This document shows positions 6,281-13,772 of a stretch of DNA of 21,500 nt, piece after piece. The notes beneath the pieces were generated by a model, which saw only the letters and a list, made by a program, of their open reading frames with translations, did no database searches and was not told where the DNA came from. Where the stretch lies: assembly GCA_039029355.1 (NCBI GenBank), contig JBCCGI010000113.1, positions 1 through 21,500 on the forward strand, written 5' to 3'. How positions within the stretch are numbered: position 1 is the first letter of the stretch; every line of letters starts with the position of its first letter. Both the position numbers and the translations under genes were made by a program. Source of the stretch: JBCCGI01 sp039029355 (GTDB lineage: Bacteria; Planctomycetota; UBA1135; GCA-002686595).

Positions 6281-8962
6281 CTAGGGGCCGTAGGTCAGCG
6301 CGAGCAGGTTCGAGCTGACGACCGCCCCCGGCGCCGAGAAGTCGATCACGAAGACCTGGTGATAGAAGGTCAGCCCCGCGATCTCCGCCGGGACGACGAA
6401 GCCGCCGACGCCGAACGTGCCCGCGCCCGGCGCGCCCGGGGCACCGGCGAGCGGGACCTGCACCTGGGCGAAGCCCGGCTGGAAGGGGTCGACGTAGAGA
6501 TTCGCCCCGACTACGGGGAAGTCGAGCAGGCTCGCCTGGTGGGGGGAAAAGACCAGCACCGACAGCGCCCCGCCGACCGCACCGCTGAGGCGTAGCTGGA
6601 CCGACTCGCCCGCGCGGAACGGCCCGGTCGCGCCGAGGATCGGCACCATGCCGCCCGCGCCCGACGTCGGCGCGTGGGCCTGCACGCGCGCGCCGTCGCC
6701 GTAGGAGGGGTGGAAGGCGGCCGACTTGGCGATGTACTCGCCCATCAGGTCGGTGTCGCCGTCGCCGTCGACGTCGCGCGCGTAGAGGCCGGGCAGCACC
6801 TGCAGGACCGGCGTCTCGTAGTCCGCCAACGTCAGCACGCCGCCGGTCCCCGGCTTGCGCAGGAAGATGTAGGCCGAGCGCGGGTGGTCGGCGAAGGGGC
6901 CGACGACGAGGTCGGTCCATCCGTCGTGGTCGGCGTCGATTCCGATCACGCGCGCGCGCACGACCCACTGCGTCTGGTAGTCGAAGAGCAGGTCCGACAG
7001 GACGAAGCTCGCTTGCGCACCGGGCGCGGCGGTCGTGTTGAAGAGCACGCGCGGCCGGTCGTCCGCGTCGACGAAGCCGACGTCGGGCCAGCCGTCGTCG
7101 TTGAAGTCGGACACGACGTGCTCGCGGTCTTCGGGCACGGTGACGATCCCGGGCGCCAGCGCGAGGGCCGCGCCGAAGTAGGGCGAGCTGGCGCTCCCCG
7201 TGCCCTCGTGAAGGAACAGCGACTCGTCGTTGCCCAGCGCCACCGAGAGCGCGTCCGCGTGGCCGTCCTGGTTGAAGTCCGCCATCGCGACCACGTGGGA
7301 GCCGGCCAGGGCCTCGGCGTCCTCGAGGAACCCGCTCCCGTCGTTGCGGTAGAAGACGCTGCTGACGCCGCCGAAGCCGTCGCTCACCAGCACCCACAGG
7401 TCGACGTCACCATCGCCGTCGACGTCGGTCGAGAACCCGTTGTCGGCGCTGTTCTCGAACGGGTTGAAGGAGTGCCCGGGCGCTGCCGCGGGTCCGCCGA
7501 GCACGTACCCGCCGCCGCCGGTGTTGCGGATCAGCTCCATCTGCACGAAGCCGGGCGGGTTCAACGAGTAGCGCGTGTAGATCCAGTCCGGCGCGCCGTC
7601 GCCGGTGAAGTCGCCGAACCAGTTCGGTCCCGTGATATCCGTGCCGGGAGGATCCTCCGGCCACGCGGGCTGGTTGAGCTCGTCCGAGAAGCTGCCGTCG
7701 CCGAGGTTCCACTTCCCCTGGACGTGCGCCTGCTCGGGATCGCCGTCGCGGTCGAGGTCGTGGATCATGTGCTCGCGGAAGGTCGCGTAGCTGAACGGCA
7801 TCTCCGGCATCGGAGCGGAGGTCAGCGCGCCGCGCGCGTAGTGCACGCAGCGCCCCGCGACGAGGTCGACGTCGCCGTCCTGGTCGAGGTCCGCCGCGCC
7901 GCCCAACGACCAGGCCCCGAGGCCGGGGATCTCGAACGAAGGCTCGAACGCGAGCCCGCCGTCGTTCAGCGCCACTTCGAAGGTGCTCTCGAAGTCGAGC
8001 TTCGGGAAGTCCGGGTCGAAGCCGCCGCCGCAGCAGACGCCGTCGAGGTCGCCGTCACCATCGAGGTCCGCCAGGTACTCCGCCGGCCCGCCGATGCCGG
8101 TCGGCAGCGCCTGCCACGCGCCGCCCACGTTCTCGAACAGGTCGTAGAAGCGGTCCGCGGCGCTCGAGGAGGGAATCCCGAAGGCGACGACGTCGTCGTC
8201 CCCATCCGCGTCGACGTCGCCGGCGGTCCAGAGCGTCTTGTAGGCGGCCCCCGCGGTCAGCGTCGCCAGCAACGTCGCGTCCGTAGCCGTGACCGCGTAC
8301 AACTCCGCCGTCTCGTCCAGGACGGCGAGCAGGTCGTCGCTCCCGTCGCCGTCCGCGTCCAGGGTCCGCAGCTCGGTGTGTCCGTCGATCGCGATGGGGA
8401 GCGCGGCCGACGCTCCGCTGCCGAAGAACACGTCGACCCCCGTCGCCGTGGCCGGCGTGGACCACCGCAGCAGCGCGATGTCGTCCTTGCCGTCGCCGTC
8501 GTAATCGCCCGTCGCCAGGTCCACGACGAACGACGGCGTTGGCACGAGCGTCTTGCTGAACGAGCCGTCGGGCTCGCTGGTGTAGAGCAGGTAGGCGAGC
8601 TGCCCGCCGAGCACGAAGTCGTCGTCGCCGTCGCCGTCGAAATCGCCCACCTCGACGTCCAAGAGGACCGTGCCGGAAACAACGAAGGGAGGCGCCGTGT
8701 CCTCCTCGAGCGCCGGCACCAGCCGGCCCTTCTGGTCGTTGCGCCAGACGCGCACCCGCGCCAGGTTGCCGTCCTCGCGCACGACCGCGCCGACGGCGTC
8801 CATCCAGCCGTCGGCGTCGAAGTCGAAGAGGCGCTGGAACGGAGCGCTCTCCGCGTCCTCGTTCACGACGAGCGGCGCGTCGAAGGAAAAGTCGAGCTCC
8901 TGGGCCGCGGCCGCGGGCGCCGCGAGCACCAGGACGGGCAGAAGGGACGTGAAGGCGCGCAT
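6281..8962 (-). CDS. Secreted FG-GAP/VCBS-repeat beta-propeller-type protein, copy 1
   Basis: The product has 893 aa. It starts with a Sec signal peptide (MRAFTSLLPVLVLAAPAAAA, then Q) and contains about 14 calcium-loop repeats of the DxDxDGxxD type, for example VGDFDGDGDDDFVLG, GDYDGDGKDDIALL, DVDADGDDDVVAFG, LADLDGDGDLDGVCCG, FGDFTGDGAPDWIY, TDVDGDGDVDLWV and RDVDGDGDTDLMG. Such repeats build integrin-like propellers that bind Ca2+ and often mediate adhesion. The last ~120 residues form a separate module ending in GLTFYHQVFVIDF and NLLALTYGP, which resembles C-terminal modules I associate with secreted planctomycete proteins. ATG 8962 is preferred over the ATG 33 nt upstream because it puts the signal peptide first and has GGAG nine nt before it. 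The neighbouring copy is a clear paralogue. Confidence 0.88.
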   Translation of the reverse strand: MRAFTSLLPVLVLAAPAAAAQELDFSFDAPLVVNEDAESAPFQRLFDFDADGWMDAVGAVVREDGNLARVRVWRNDQKGRLVPALEEDTAPPFVVSGTVLLDVEVGDFDGDGDDDFVLGGQLAYLLYTSEPDGSFSKTLVPTPSFVVDLATGDYDGDGKDDIALLRWSTPATATGVDVFFGSGASAALPIAIDGHTELRTLDADGDGSDDLLAVLDETAELYAVTATDATLLATLTAGAAYKTLWTAGDVDADGDDDVVAFGIPSSSAADRFYDLFENVGGAWQALPTGIGGPAEYLADLDGDGDLDGVCCGGGFDPDFPKLDFESTFEVALNDGGLAFEPSFEIPGLGAWSLGGAADLDQDGDVDLVAGRCVHYARGALTSAPMPEMPFSYATFREHMIHDLDRDGDPEQAHVQGKWNLGDGSFSDELNQPAWPEDPPGTDITGPNWFGDFTGDGAPDWIYTRYSLNPPGFVQMELIRNTGGGGYVLGGPAAAPGHSFNPFENSADNGFSTDVDGDGDVDLWVLVSDGFGGVSSVFYRNDGSGFLEDAEALAGSHVVAMADFNQDGHADALSVALGNDESLFLHEGTGSASSPYFGAALALAPGIVTVPEDREHVVSDFNDDGWPDVGFVDADDRPRVLFNTTAAPGAQASFVLSDLLFDYQTQWVVRARVIGIDADHDGWTDLVVGPFADHPRSAYIFLRKPGTGGVLTLADYETPVLQVLPGLYARDVDGDGDTDLMGEYIAKSAAFHPSYGDGARVQAHAPTSGAGGMVPILGATGPFRAGESVQLRLSGAVGGALSVLVFSPHQASLLDFPVVGANLYVDPFQPGFAQVQVPLAGAPGAPGAGTFGVGGFVVPAEIAGLTFYHQVFVIDFSAPGAVVSSNLLALTYGP

Positions 8963-9049
8963 GGCAGGATTCTCCGGAAGACAGTGGGGGGCCACCGAAC
9001 GCGCCGGCGGAGCTCGCCAGCTGCGTCCCTCTCCAAGACCAGCAGCACG

Positions 9050-9085
9050 GCGCCGGCCTCCGGCTCGGAGCCAGGGGGCCGGCGC
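9050..9085 (-). terminator. GC-rich hairpin beyond FG-GAP copy 2
   Basis: GCGCCGGCC (9050-9058) pairs perfectly with 9077-9085, and the loop contains a further GGCTC/GAGCC pair. It lies 18 nt beyond the stop of the upstream minus-strand gene and before the start of copy 1, so it probably reduces read-through between them. There is no U-tract. The rest of the 141-nt gap holds only the copy 1 leader. Confidence 0.45.
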
Positions 9086-9103
9086 GCCTTTCGCCGCCGA
9101 CGA

Positions 9104-11800
9104 CTACAGGCCGTAGGTCAGCGCGAGCAGGTTTGAGTTCACGACGGCACCCGCCACCGAGAAGTCGATGACGAACACCTGGTGGTAGAAGGTCAGCCCG
9201 GCGATCTCAGGCGGGATGACGAAACCTCCGACGGCCGGGCCGAAGCTGCCCTCACCCGGAGCGCCAGGCGTGCCGGCGAGCGGCACCTGGATCTGCGCCA
9301 GCCCCGGCAGGAACGGGTCGACGTACAGGTTCACGCCGGGCACCGGGAAGTCCGCCAGGTTCGTCTCGTGGGTCGAGAACACCAGCACGGACAGCGCGCC
9401 GCCGACGGCGCCGTTGAGGCGCAGCTCGACCGTCTCGCCCGCGCGGAACGGCCCGCTCGCGCCCAGGATCGGCACCATGTTGCCGGCTCCCGACGTGGGC
9501 GCGTGCACCTGCACGCGCGCGCCGTTCCCGTACGCCGGGTGGAAGGCGGCCGACTTGGCGATGTACTCGCCCATCAGGTCCTGGTCGCCGTCGCCGTCGA
9601 CGTCGCGCGCCCAGCGGCCCGGCAGGACCTGCAGGATCGGCGCCTCGTAGTCCGCAAGGGTCAGCACACCCGACGTGCCCGCCTTGCGCAGGAACACGTA
9701 GGCCGAGCGCCGGTGGTCGCGGAAGGGGCCGACCACGAGGTCGGTGAGCCCGTCGCCGTTCGCGTCCATGCCGAAGACCCGCGCGCGCTCGTCGTCGTCG
9801 GTCTCGTAGAAGAAGAGCATGTCCGAGAGCGCGAAGGTGGTCTGCGCTCCGGGCACGGCGGTGGTGTTGAACAGGAGGCGCGGCCGGTCGTCCTGGTCGA
9901 TGAAGCCAACGTCGGGCCAACCGTCGTCGTTGAAGTCCGCGACCACGTGCTCGTGGTGCTCGGGCTCGGTGTCGATGCCGGGGGCGATCTCGAAGCGCTC
10001 CGCGAAGTGCGGGAAGGCCTGGTTGCCGGTGCCCTCGTAGAGGAACAGCGAGTTCGTGTGGTTCCACGCCGCCGACAGCGCGTCGTTGTAGCCGTCCTGG
10101 TTGAAGTCCGCCATCGCGACGACGTGCGCGTTCACGAGCGTCTCAACGTTGTCGAGCATCGCGTTGCCGTCGTTGCGGTAGAAGACGCTGCTGATCGCCC
10201 CCAGCCCGTTGTTCACCAGCACCCACAGGTCGACGTCGCCGTCGTCGTCGATGTCGGCCGAGAAACCGTTGTCGACGCTGTTCTCGAACGGGTTGAACTG
10301 GTGCCCCGGAGCCGCGACAGGTCCGCCGAGCTCATACCCGCCGCCGCCGGTGTTGCGCATCAGCTCCATCTGGATGAAGTCGAAGGGCGGGTTCTCGGTG
10401 TTGTAGCGCGTGTAGATCCAGTCCGGCGCACCGTCGCCGTTGAAGTCGCCGAACCAGTTCGGGCCGGTCACCACCTCGCCGGGGGGCGCCGAGGGCCACG
10501 CCGCCTGGTTCAGCTCGCCGGTGAACGTGCCGTCGCCGAGGTTCCAGTAGCTCTGAATGTGCGCCGACTCGGGGTCGCCGTCGCGGTCGAGGTCGGCGAT
10601 CGTGTAGTCGCGGAACGTGGCCGGGTTGAACGGCATGTCCGGCATCGGCGTCGCCGTCCGGGCCCCGCGCGCGTAGAGCACGCAGCGGCCCGCGACCAGG
10701 TCCTGGTCGCCGTCGTTGTCGAGGTCGCCCGCACCCGCCAGCGACAGCGAGCCGAGTCCGGGAAAGTCGAACGAGGGCTGGAACGCGAGCCCGCCGTCGT
10801 TGATCGCCACCTCGAAGGTGCTCTCGAAGTTCAGCGTGGGGAAGTCCGGGCTCCCGCCGCCGCCGCCGCAGCAGACGCCGTCGAGGTCGCCGTCGGCGTC
10901 GATGTCCGCCAGGTACTCCGCCGGCCCGCCGACCTCGCTCGGCAGCGCCTGCCACGAGCCTCCCACGTTCTCGAACAGGTCGTAGAAGGGATCGATCGCC
11001 GACGAGGTCGGGATCCCAAAGGCCACCACGTCGTCGTCGCCGTCCCCGTCGACGTCGCCGGTCGTCCACAGCGTGTCGGTCGTGACGCCCGCCGTCAGCG
11101 TCGCCACCTGGCTCACGCCGGCCACGGTGACCGTGAAGAGCCGCGCGACCTCGTCCTCGGCGACCAGCAGGTCGTCGGACCCGTCGCCGTCGGTATCCAG
11201 CGTGCGCAGCACGTTGTCGCCCGAGCCCACGATCGGCGCGCTGAACGTCGACCCGTTCGAGAAGTCGACCTGGATCTCCTGGGTCGCGGGCCACTGGAAC
11301 TTGAGCAGCGCGATGTCGTCCTCGCCATCGCCGTCGAAGTCGCCCACGGCCAGATCCATGACGTCCGGGTTGACGCTGATGACGGTCTTCGTGAAGACGT
11401 CGCCGGGGTCGCTCATGTAGCGCAGGTAGCCCCCCTCGCCCCCGGCCGCGAAGTCATCGTCGCCGTCGCCGTCGAAGTCGCCCACCTCCAGGTGCAGCGG
11501 CTCGTCGCCCGAGTGGCCGAAGCCCGGGATCGTGGTCACCTCGAACACCGGCACGAGCCGGCCCTTCTGGTCGTTCTCCCAGACCATCAACTTGACCGAG
11601 TTCCCGTCGTCGCGAATCGACGTCCCGACGGCGTCGAGCCAACCGTCGGCGTTGAAGTCGAAGAGCCGCTGAAAGGGGGCTCCCTCGACGTCCTCGTTCA
11701 CGACGAGCGGAGCGTCAAAGGGAACCGCGCCCTCCTGGGCCAGGGCGGGAGCGGAAGCGAGGAGAGCCAGAGCGGGGAAGAGGCGCCTGGACGTACGCAT
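9104..11800 (-). CDS. Secreted FG-GAP/VCBS-repeat beta-propeller-type protein, copy 2
   Basis: This 898-aa paralogue of the next gene downstream has a signal peptide (MRTSRRLFPALALLASAPAL, then AQ), about 14 DxDxDG calcium-loop repeats in the same order, a DGVCCGGGGGSPDFP block and the same C-terminal module ending FYHQVFVIDF and NLLALTYGL. The two match along their whole length by eye, differing mostly by conservative changes and short indels. ATG 11800 was chosen: it starts the signal peptide and has GGAGG nine nt upstream, whereas the ATG at 11941 would add 47 residues without coding character. The product is presumably exported to the surface or released. Ca2+ binding follows from the motif; the ligand is unknown. 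Confidence 0.88.
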   Translation of the reverse strand: MRTSRRLFPALALLASAPALAQEGAVPFDAPLVVNEDVEGAPFQRLFDFNADGWLDAVGTSIRDDGNSVKLMVWENDQKGRLVPVFEVTTIPGFGHSGDEPLHLEVGDFDGDGDDDFAAGGEGGYLRYMSDPGDVFTKTVISVNPDVMDLAVGDFDGDGEDDIALLKFQWPATQEIQVDFSNGSTFSAPIVGSGDNVLRTLDTDGDGSDDLLVAEDEVARLFTVTVAGVSQVATLTAGVTTDTLWTTGDVDGDGDDDVVAFGIPTSSAIDPFYDLFENVGGSWQALPSEVGGPAEYLADIDADGDLDGVCCGGGGGSPDFPTLNFESTFEVAINDGGLAFQPSFDFPGLGSLSLAGAGDLDNDGDQDLVAGRCVLYARGARTATPMPDMPFNPATFRDYTIADLDRDGDPESAHIQSYWNLGDGTFTGELNQAAWPSAPPGEVVTGPNWFGDFNGDGAPDWIYTRYNTENPPFDFIQMELMRNTGGGGYELGGPVAAPGHQFNPFENSVDNGFSADIDDDGDVDLWVLVNNGLGAISSVFYRNDGNAMLDNVETLVNAHVVAMADFNQDGYNDALSAAWNHTNSLFLYEGTGNQAFPHFAERFEIAPGIDTEPEHHEHVVADFNDDGWPDVGFIDQDDRPRLLFNTTAVPGAQTTFALSDMLFFYETDDDERARVFGMDANGDGLTDLVVGPFRDHRRSAYVFLRKAGTSGVLTLADYEAPILQVLPGRWARDVDGDGDQDLMGEYIAKSAAFHPAYGNGARVQVHAPTSGAGNMVPILGASGPFRAGETVELRLNGAVGGALSVLVFSTHETNLADFPVPGVNLYVDPFLPGLAQIQVPLAGTPGAPGEGSFGPAVGGFVIPPEIAGLTFYHQVFVIDFSVAGAVVNSNLLALTYGL

Positions 11801-12103
11801 GCGGGGGATCCTCCTGGAGACGGGTGGGGGGGCCACACGAGGGGCCCTCAGGAGGACAACCGTAGCGCAGGCCCCTTCTTCGGGGCCGATCTTCGGAAAA
11901 GGAGGGAGAGCGAAACCTTGGAGCTGAGTGGGGGAGAGCATCCGTCACACCGCATGCTCTGCGCGCCGATCGCGTCGGTCCAATCCGGCCGAAAGGCCCT
12001 CCTCGACCGGAGCGGCGCTCATCGGGTGGAGCGGCAGCCCCCTGGCTCGGGGTGACCGCGCGACGGCGCGCTCTTGCCGAGCAGCACTCGCGGCCGCCCG
12101 CCG
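11801..12103. other. Intergenic region upstream of FG-GAP copy 2
   Basis: This 303-nt gap contains the copy 2 ribosome-binding site (GGAGG near 11815). It also has a GGCCCC/GGGGCC hairpin with a 6-nt loop (11870-11887) and a weaker AGAGCAT/ATGCTCT inverted repeat (11935-11941 with 11954-11960). I see no convincing gene or -35/-10 pair. The promoter of copy 2 is probably here. Confidence 0.4.
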
Positions 12104-12682
12104 CTACTCGTACTTCTCCCCCTCGTGCCGGATCCAGCCTTCCTCGTGGTCGCCGTCGGGATCGTGGTGCGTCCAGTGCAGCACGCCGCCCTCGTCGTTC
12201 CACTCGTACTGGCCCTTCACGGTCACCCGATCGCCCTCGTCCAGCGGCACGCGCGGCGCGAGGTCGATGTTGTGCGCGACCAGCAGCGTCTGCCCGTCGG
12301 ACAGCCGGATCAGGAAGCGCTGGTGCTGGCTGCCCTTGGTGTCGTCGCGCAGCACCTTCTTCACGGTCGCGTCGCACTCGATCATCACGCCCGAGCGCCC
12401 GCCGCGGAAGAGCGCCGCCACCTGGGCTGCTCCGCCATCGTCGTCGGAGGACTCGGGCTTGGGAGTCGGAGCCTTCGACGCGGGCGCACCGGAGCCAGCG
12501 GCCGGCTTCTCCGCACTCGGCGGCGGCTCCGGCAACGTCGCCGTGCCACCACCGGCCTCCGCATCGGAGTCCGCCGGCAACCACCCCTGCGACCGCGCCA
12601 GATAGAGCCCACCGAGAACAACCAGACCGCCGACCACCCGAAGCAGGCCGCGCGCCGAGAGAGTTGAGGGACGAGACGCCAT
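12104..12682 (-). CDS. Membrane-anchored DUF3465 domain protein
   Basis: The product has 192 aa. Residues 11-28 form one membrane helix. A Pro/Ala/Ser-rich linker runs to about residue 93. The C-terminal half (98-192) carries the DUF3465 signature: DDTKGSQHQRFLIRL (113-127), TLLVAHNIDLAPR (132-144), GQYEWNDEGGVLHWTHHDPD (157-176), then GWIRHEGEKYE. The family has no established function; its short all-beta pattern suggests an OB-like fold, which is my inference. The linker would hold the domain outside the membrane. The start ATG precedes the membrane helix directly. It is divergent from ssrA across 109 nt and upstream of the FG-GAP pair on the same strand. Confidence 0.85.
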   Translation of the reverse strand: MASRPSTLSARGLLRVVGGLVVLGGLYLARSQGWLPADSDAEAGGGTATLPEPPPSAEKPAAGSGAPASKAPTPKPESSDDDGGAAQVAALFRGGRSGVMIECDATVKKVLRDDTKGSQHQRFLIRLSDGQTLLVAHNIDLAPRVPLDEGDRVTVKGQYEWNDEGGVLHWTHHDPDGDHEEGWIRHEGEKYE

Positions 12683-12748
12683 CCCGACACTGTGCCTTAC
12701 CGGGCGGCGAAATGCCCTAACACTCCAGTCAGCACCCCGCCCGACAGG

Positions 12749-12777
12749 CTGAACTCCGCCGGCACCTGTGCTAAGCT
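12749..12777 (+). promoter_or_regulatory. Possible ssrA promoter
   Basis: TGTGCTAAGCT contains a -10-like TAAGCT (12772-12777) ending 14 nt before the mature tmRNA 5' end. CTGAAC (12749-12754) lies 17 nt upstream of it. The -35 match is poor, so this is tentative. Confidence 0.3.
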
Positions 12778-12791
12778 CCTCCCTCGACTAC

Positions 12792-13146
12792 GGGGGCGCA
12801 CTGGTTTCGACCGGTTTCGTCAAGCATCGGGTCGCGTGCCGGGGTTCTCAGGTCCCCCGCTAAATCCGCCTGGGAAACGGCTTTACATGCCGACAACTAC
12901 TCTCTCGCTGCCTAGATATAGGTAGCCGTCTCCCCGGGGAACGCCCGCGGCCCCGGGAAGACGCCAACAGCGGGCTGGCCGGCAACCTCCGCGCCCCGGC
13001 GCGCCGGTGAGACTTTAGGGACGCTGGTCCAAAGGGAGCCTGTTCGCGAGCGCCCGGCGGATGAGATTCAAAACGCGGACTACGCACGTAGACGCTCGTC
13101 GCCAAGCGATTCCGGGACGCGGGTTCGATTCCCGCCGCCTCCACCA
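12792..13146 (+). ncRNA. ssrA: Transfer-messenger RNA (tmRNA)
   Basis: This 355-nt RNA is the one-piece form of tmRNA. Its 5' acceptor strand GGGGGCG (12792-12798) pairs with CGCCTCC (13136-13142), followed by A and an encoded CCA (13144-13146). The conserved 5' segment CTGGTTTCGACCGG and the 3' T arm GCGGG-TTCGATT-CCCGC are both present. It rescues stalled ribosomes together with SmpB, which is encoded in this window. Runs of paired GC-rich sequence on both sides of the tag fit pseudoknots PK1-PK4. No clear intrinsic terminator follows. Confidence 0.96.
12889..12915 (+). other. tmRNA proteolysis-tag reading frame (ADNYSLAA, stop TAG)
   Basis: From the resume codon GCC at 12889 the frame reads A-D-N-Y-S-L-A-A and then TAG. 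With the alanine carried by tmRNA the added tag would be AADNYSLAA. The resume position is supported by the A four nt upstream (12885), as in other tmRNAs, and by the canonical LAA end recognised by ClpXP-type proteases. Confidence 0.85.
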
Positions 13147-13433
13147 GTCTTGGGCCCGCAGGGCCTCCTGGACCTCTCGCGTGGGGCGAGGGGGTGGTAG
13201 CTACCCGCGCGGCGCCTCTCCACGACGCCCCAAGTGTCCTCGGCCCGGGCGAGCATCGCGAGTCGCTGCGACTCGCCCAGCGGCATGCTGTGGGAGTCGA
13301 GATACCACCGCCCGCCGCGCTTGGCACCGACGACCTCGCCGCGCGCCAGACGATCGCGGAGCATGCGGGGTGACACGCCCATGAGGGTCGCGGCTTGGGT
13401 CAGGCTGAGTCCATGGCGTGGGAATCGACGCAC
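13080..13433 (-). CDS. MerR/excisionase-type helix-turn-helix DNA-binding protein
   Basis: The chosen GTG start at 13433, with GGAGG 12 nt upstream, gives 117 aa. Residues 8-50 (GLSLTQAATLMGVSPRMLRD, then RLARGEVVGAKRGGRWYL) match the small winged-helix fold of excisionase/HTH_17 proteins: a 'tool up, recognition helix, wing' order with the GRWY wing strand. The C-terminus beyond about residue 90 is read antisense through the last 67 nt of ssrA, so either the two overlap or the original end was lost when this DNA joined ssrA. The frame is open further upstream but has no coding character there. Likely roles are an excisionase or a small regulator of neighbouring genes. The HTH is firm; the exact ends are not. 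Confidence 0.6.
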   Translation of the reverse strand: MRRFPRHGLSLTQAATLMGVSPRMLRDRLARGEVVGAKRGGRWYLDSHSMPLGESQRLAMLARAEDTWGVVERRRAGSYHPLAPRERSRRPCGPKTGGGGGNRTRVPESLGDERLRA

Positions 13434-13457
13434 GACGACCGACTGCCTCCCCAGGGC

Positions 13458-13628
13458 GCGGCGGATTCCGCCGCGGGGTGTGGAGCTGCCTGGGCCGTGG
13501 CCCGCTCTCCGGCGGCGGGGTGGCGGCTTCCGCCGACGTGCCTCCCCCAGGGAGCACGATGCGGCGGATTCCGCCGCAAACCGGCGGGAAGAGGGGAGCG
13601 GCTCGCCGCACGCGGCGAGATCCGCCGA
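13458..13628. repeat. Cluster of short GC palindromes (GCGGCGGAnTCCGCCGC type)
   Basis: GCGGCGGATTCCGCCGC occurs twice exactly (13458-13474 and 13561-13577). Related half-matching versions lie at 13522-13534 (GGCGGCTTCCGCC) and about 13613-13627 (GCGGCGAGATCCGCC). The first is 25 nt upstream of the HTH start. They could be operators or dispersed repeats. The remainder of 13434-13772 contains no gene that I can support. Confidence 0.6.
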
Positions 13629-13772
13629 CGAACTTGGCAAACGCGGGAGCGTGCAAGGCTCGCTAGGGCTCCGCGGACGCCGAATCAGTCGAGTGTGTCG
13701 AGGCCTATCCGCCGGAGAACATCCGTGCGGAACCACCGCCGCCGCTCTCGCGACACACTCAAAGATCGACTA

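Larger units (their letters stand above)
6281..11800. repeat. Tandem gene duplication of about 2.7 kb (two FG-GAP genes)
   Basis: The two coding units (6281-8962 and 9104-11800) align from signal peptide to last residue in the same orientation, 141 nt apart. Many runs of 10-30 residues are identical in protein, with synonymous differences in DNA, which indicates an old but conserved duplication. Confidence 0.85.

Noticed and set aside
6674..12055. Very long plus-strand open frames (820 and 957 codons) opposite the FG-GAP genes
   Set aside because: They are antisense shadows of GC-rich DxDxDG repeat codons. They lack signal peptides, motifs and start signals, while the minus strand has all three.
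13147..13772. DGR template repeat or reverse transcriptase next to the FGE domain
   Set aside because: No second copy of the 13800-13890 segment and no RT motif was found in this gap or elsewhere in the window.
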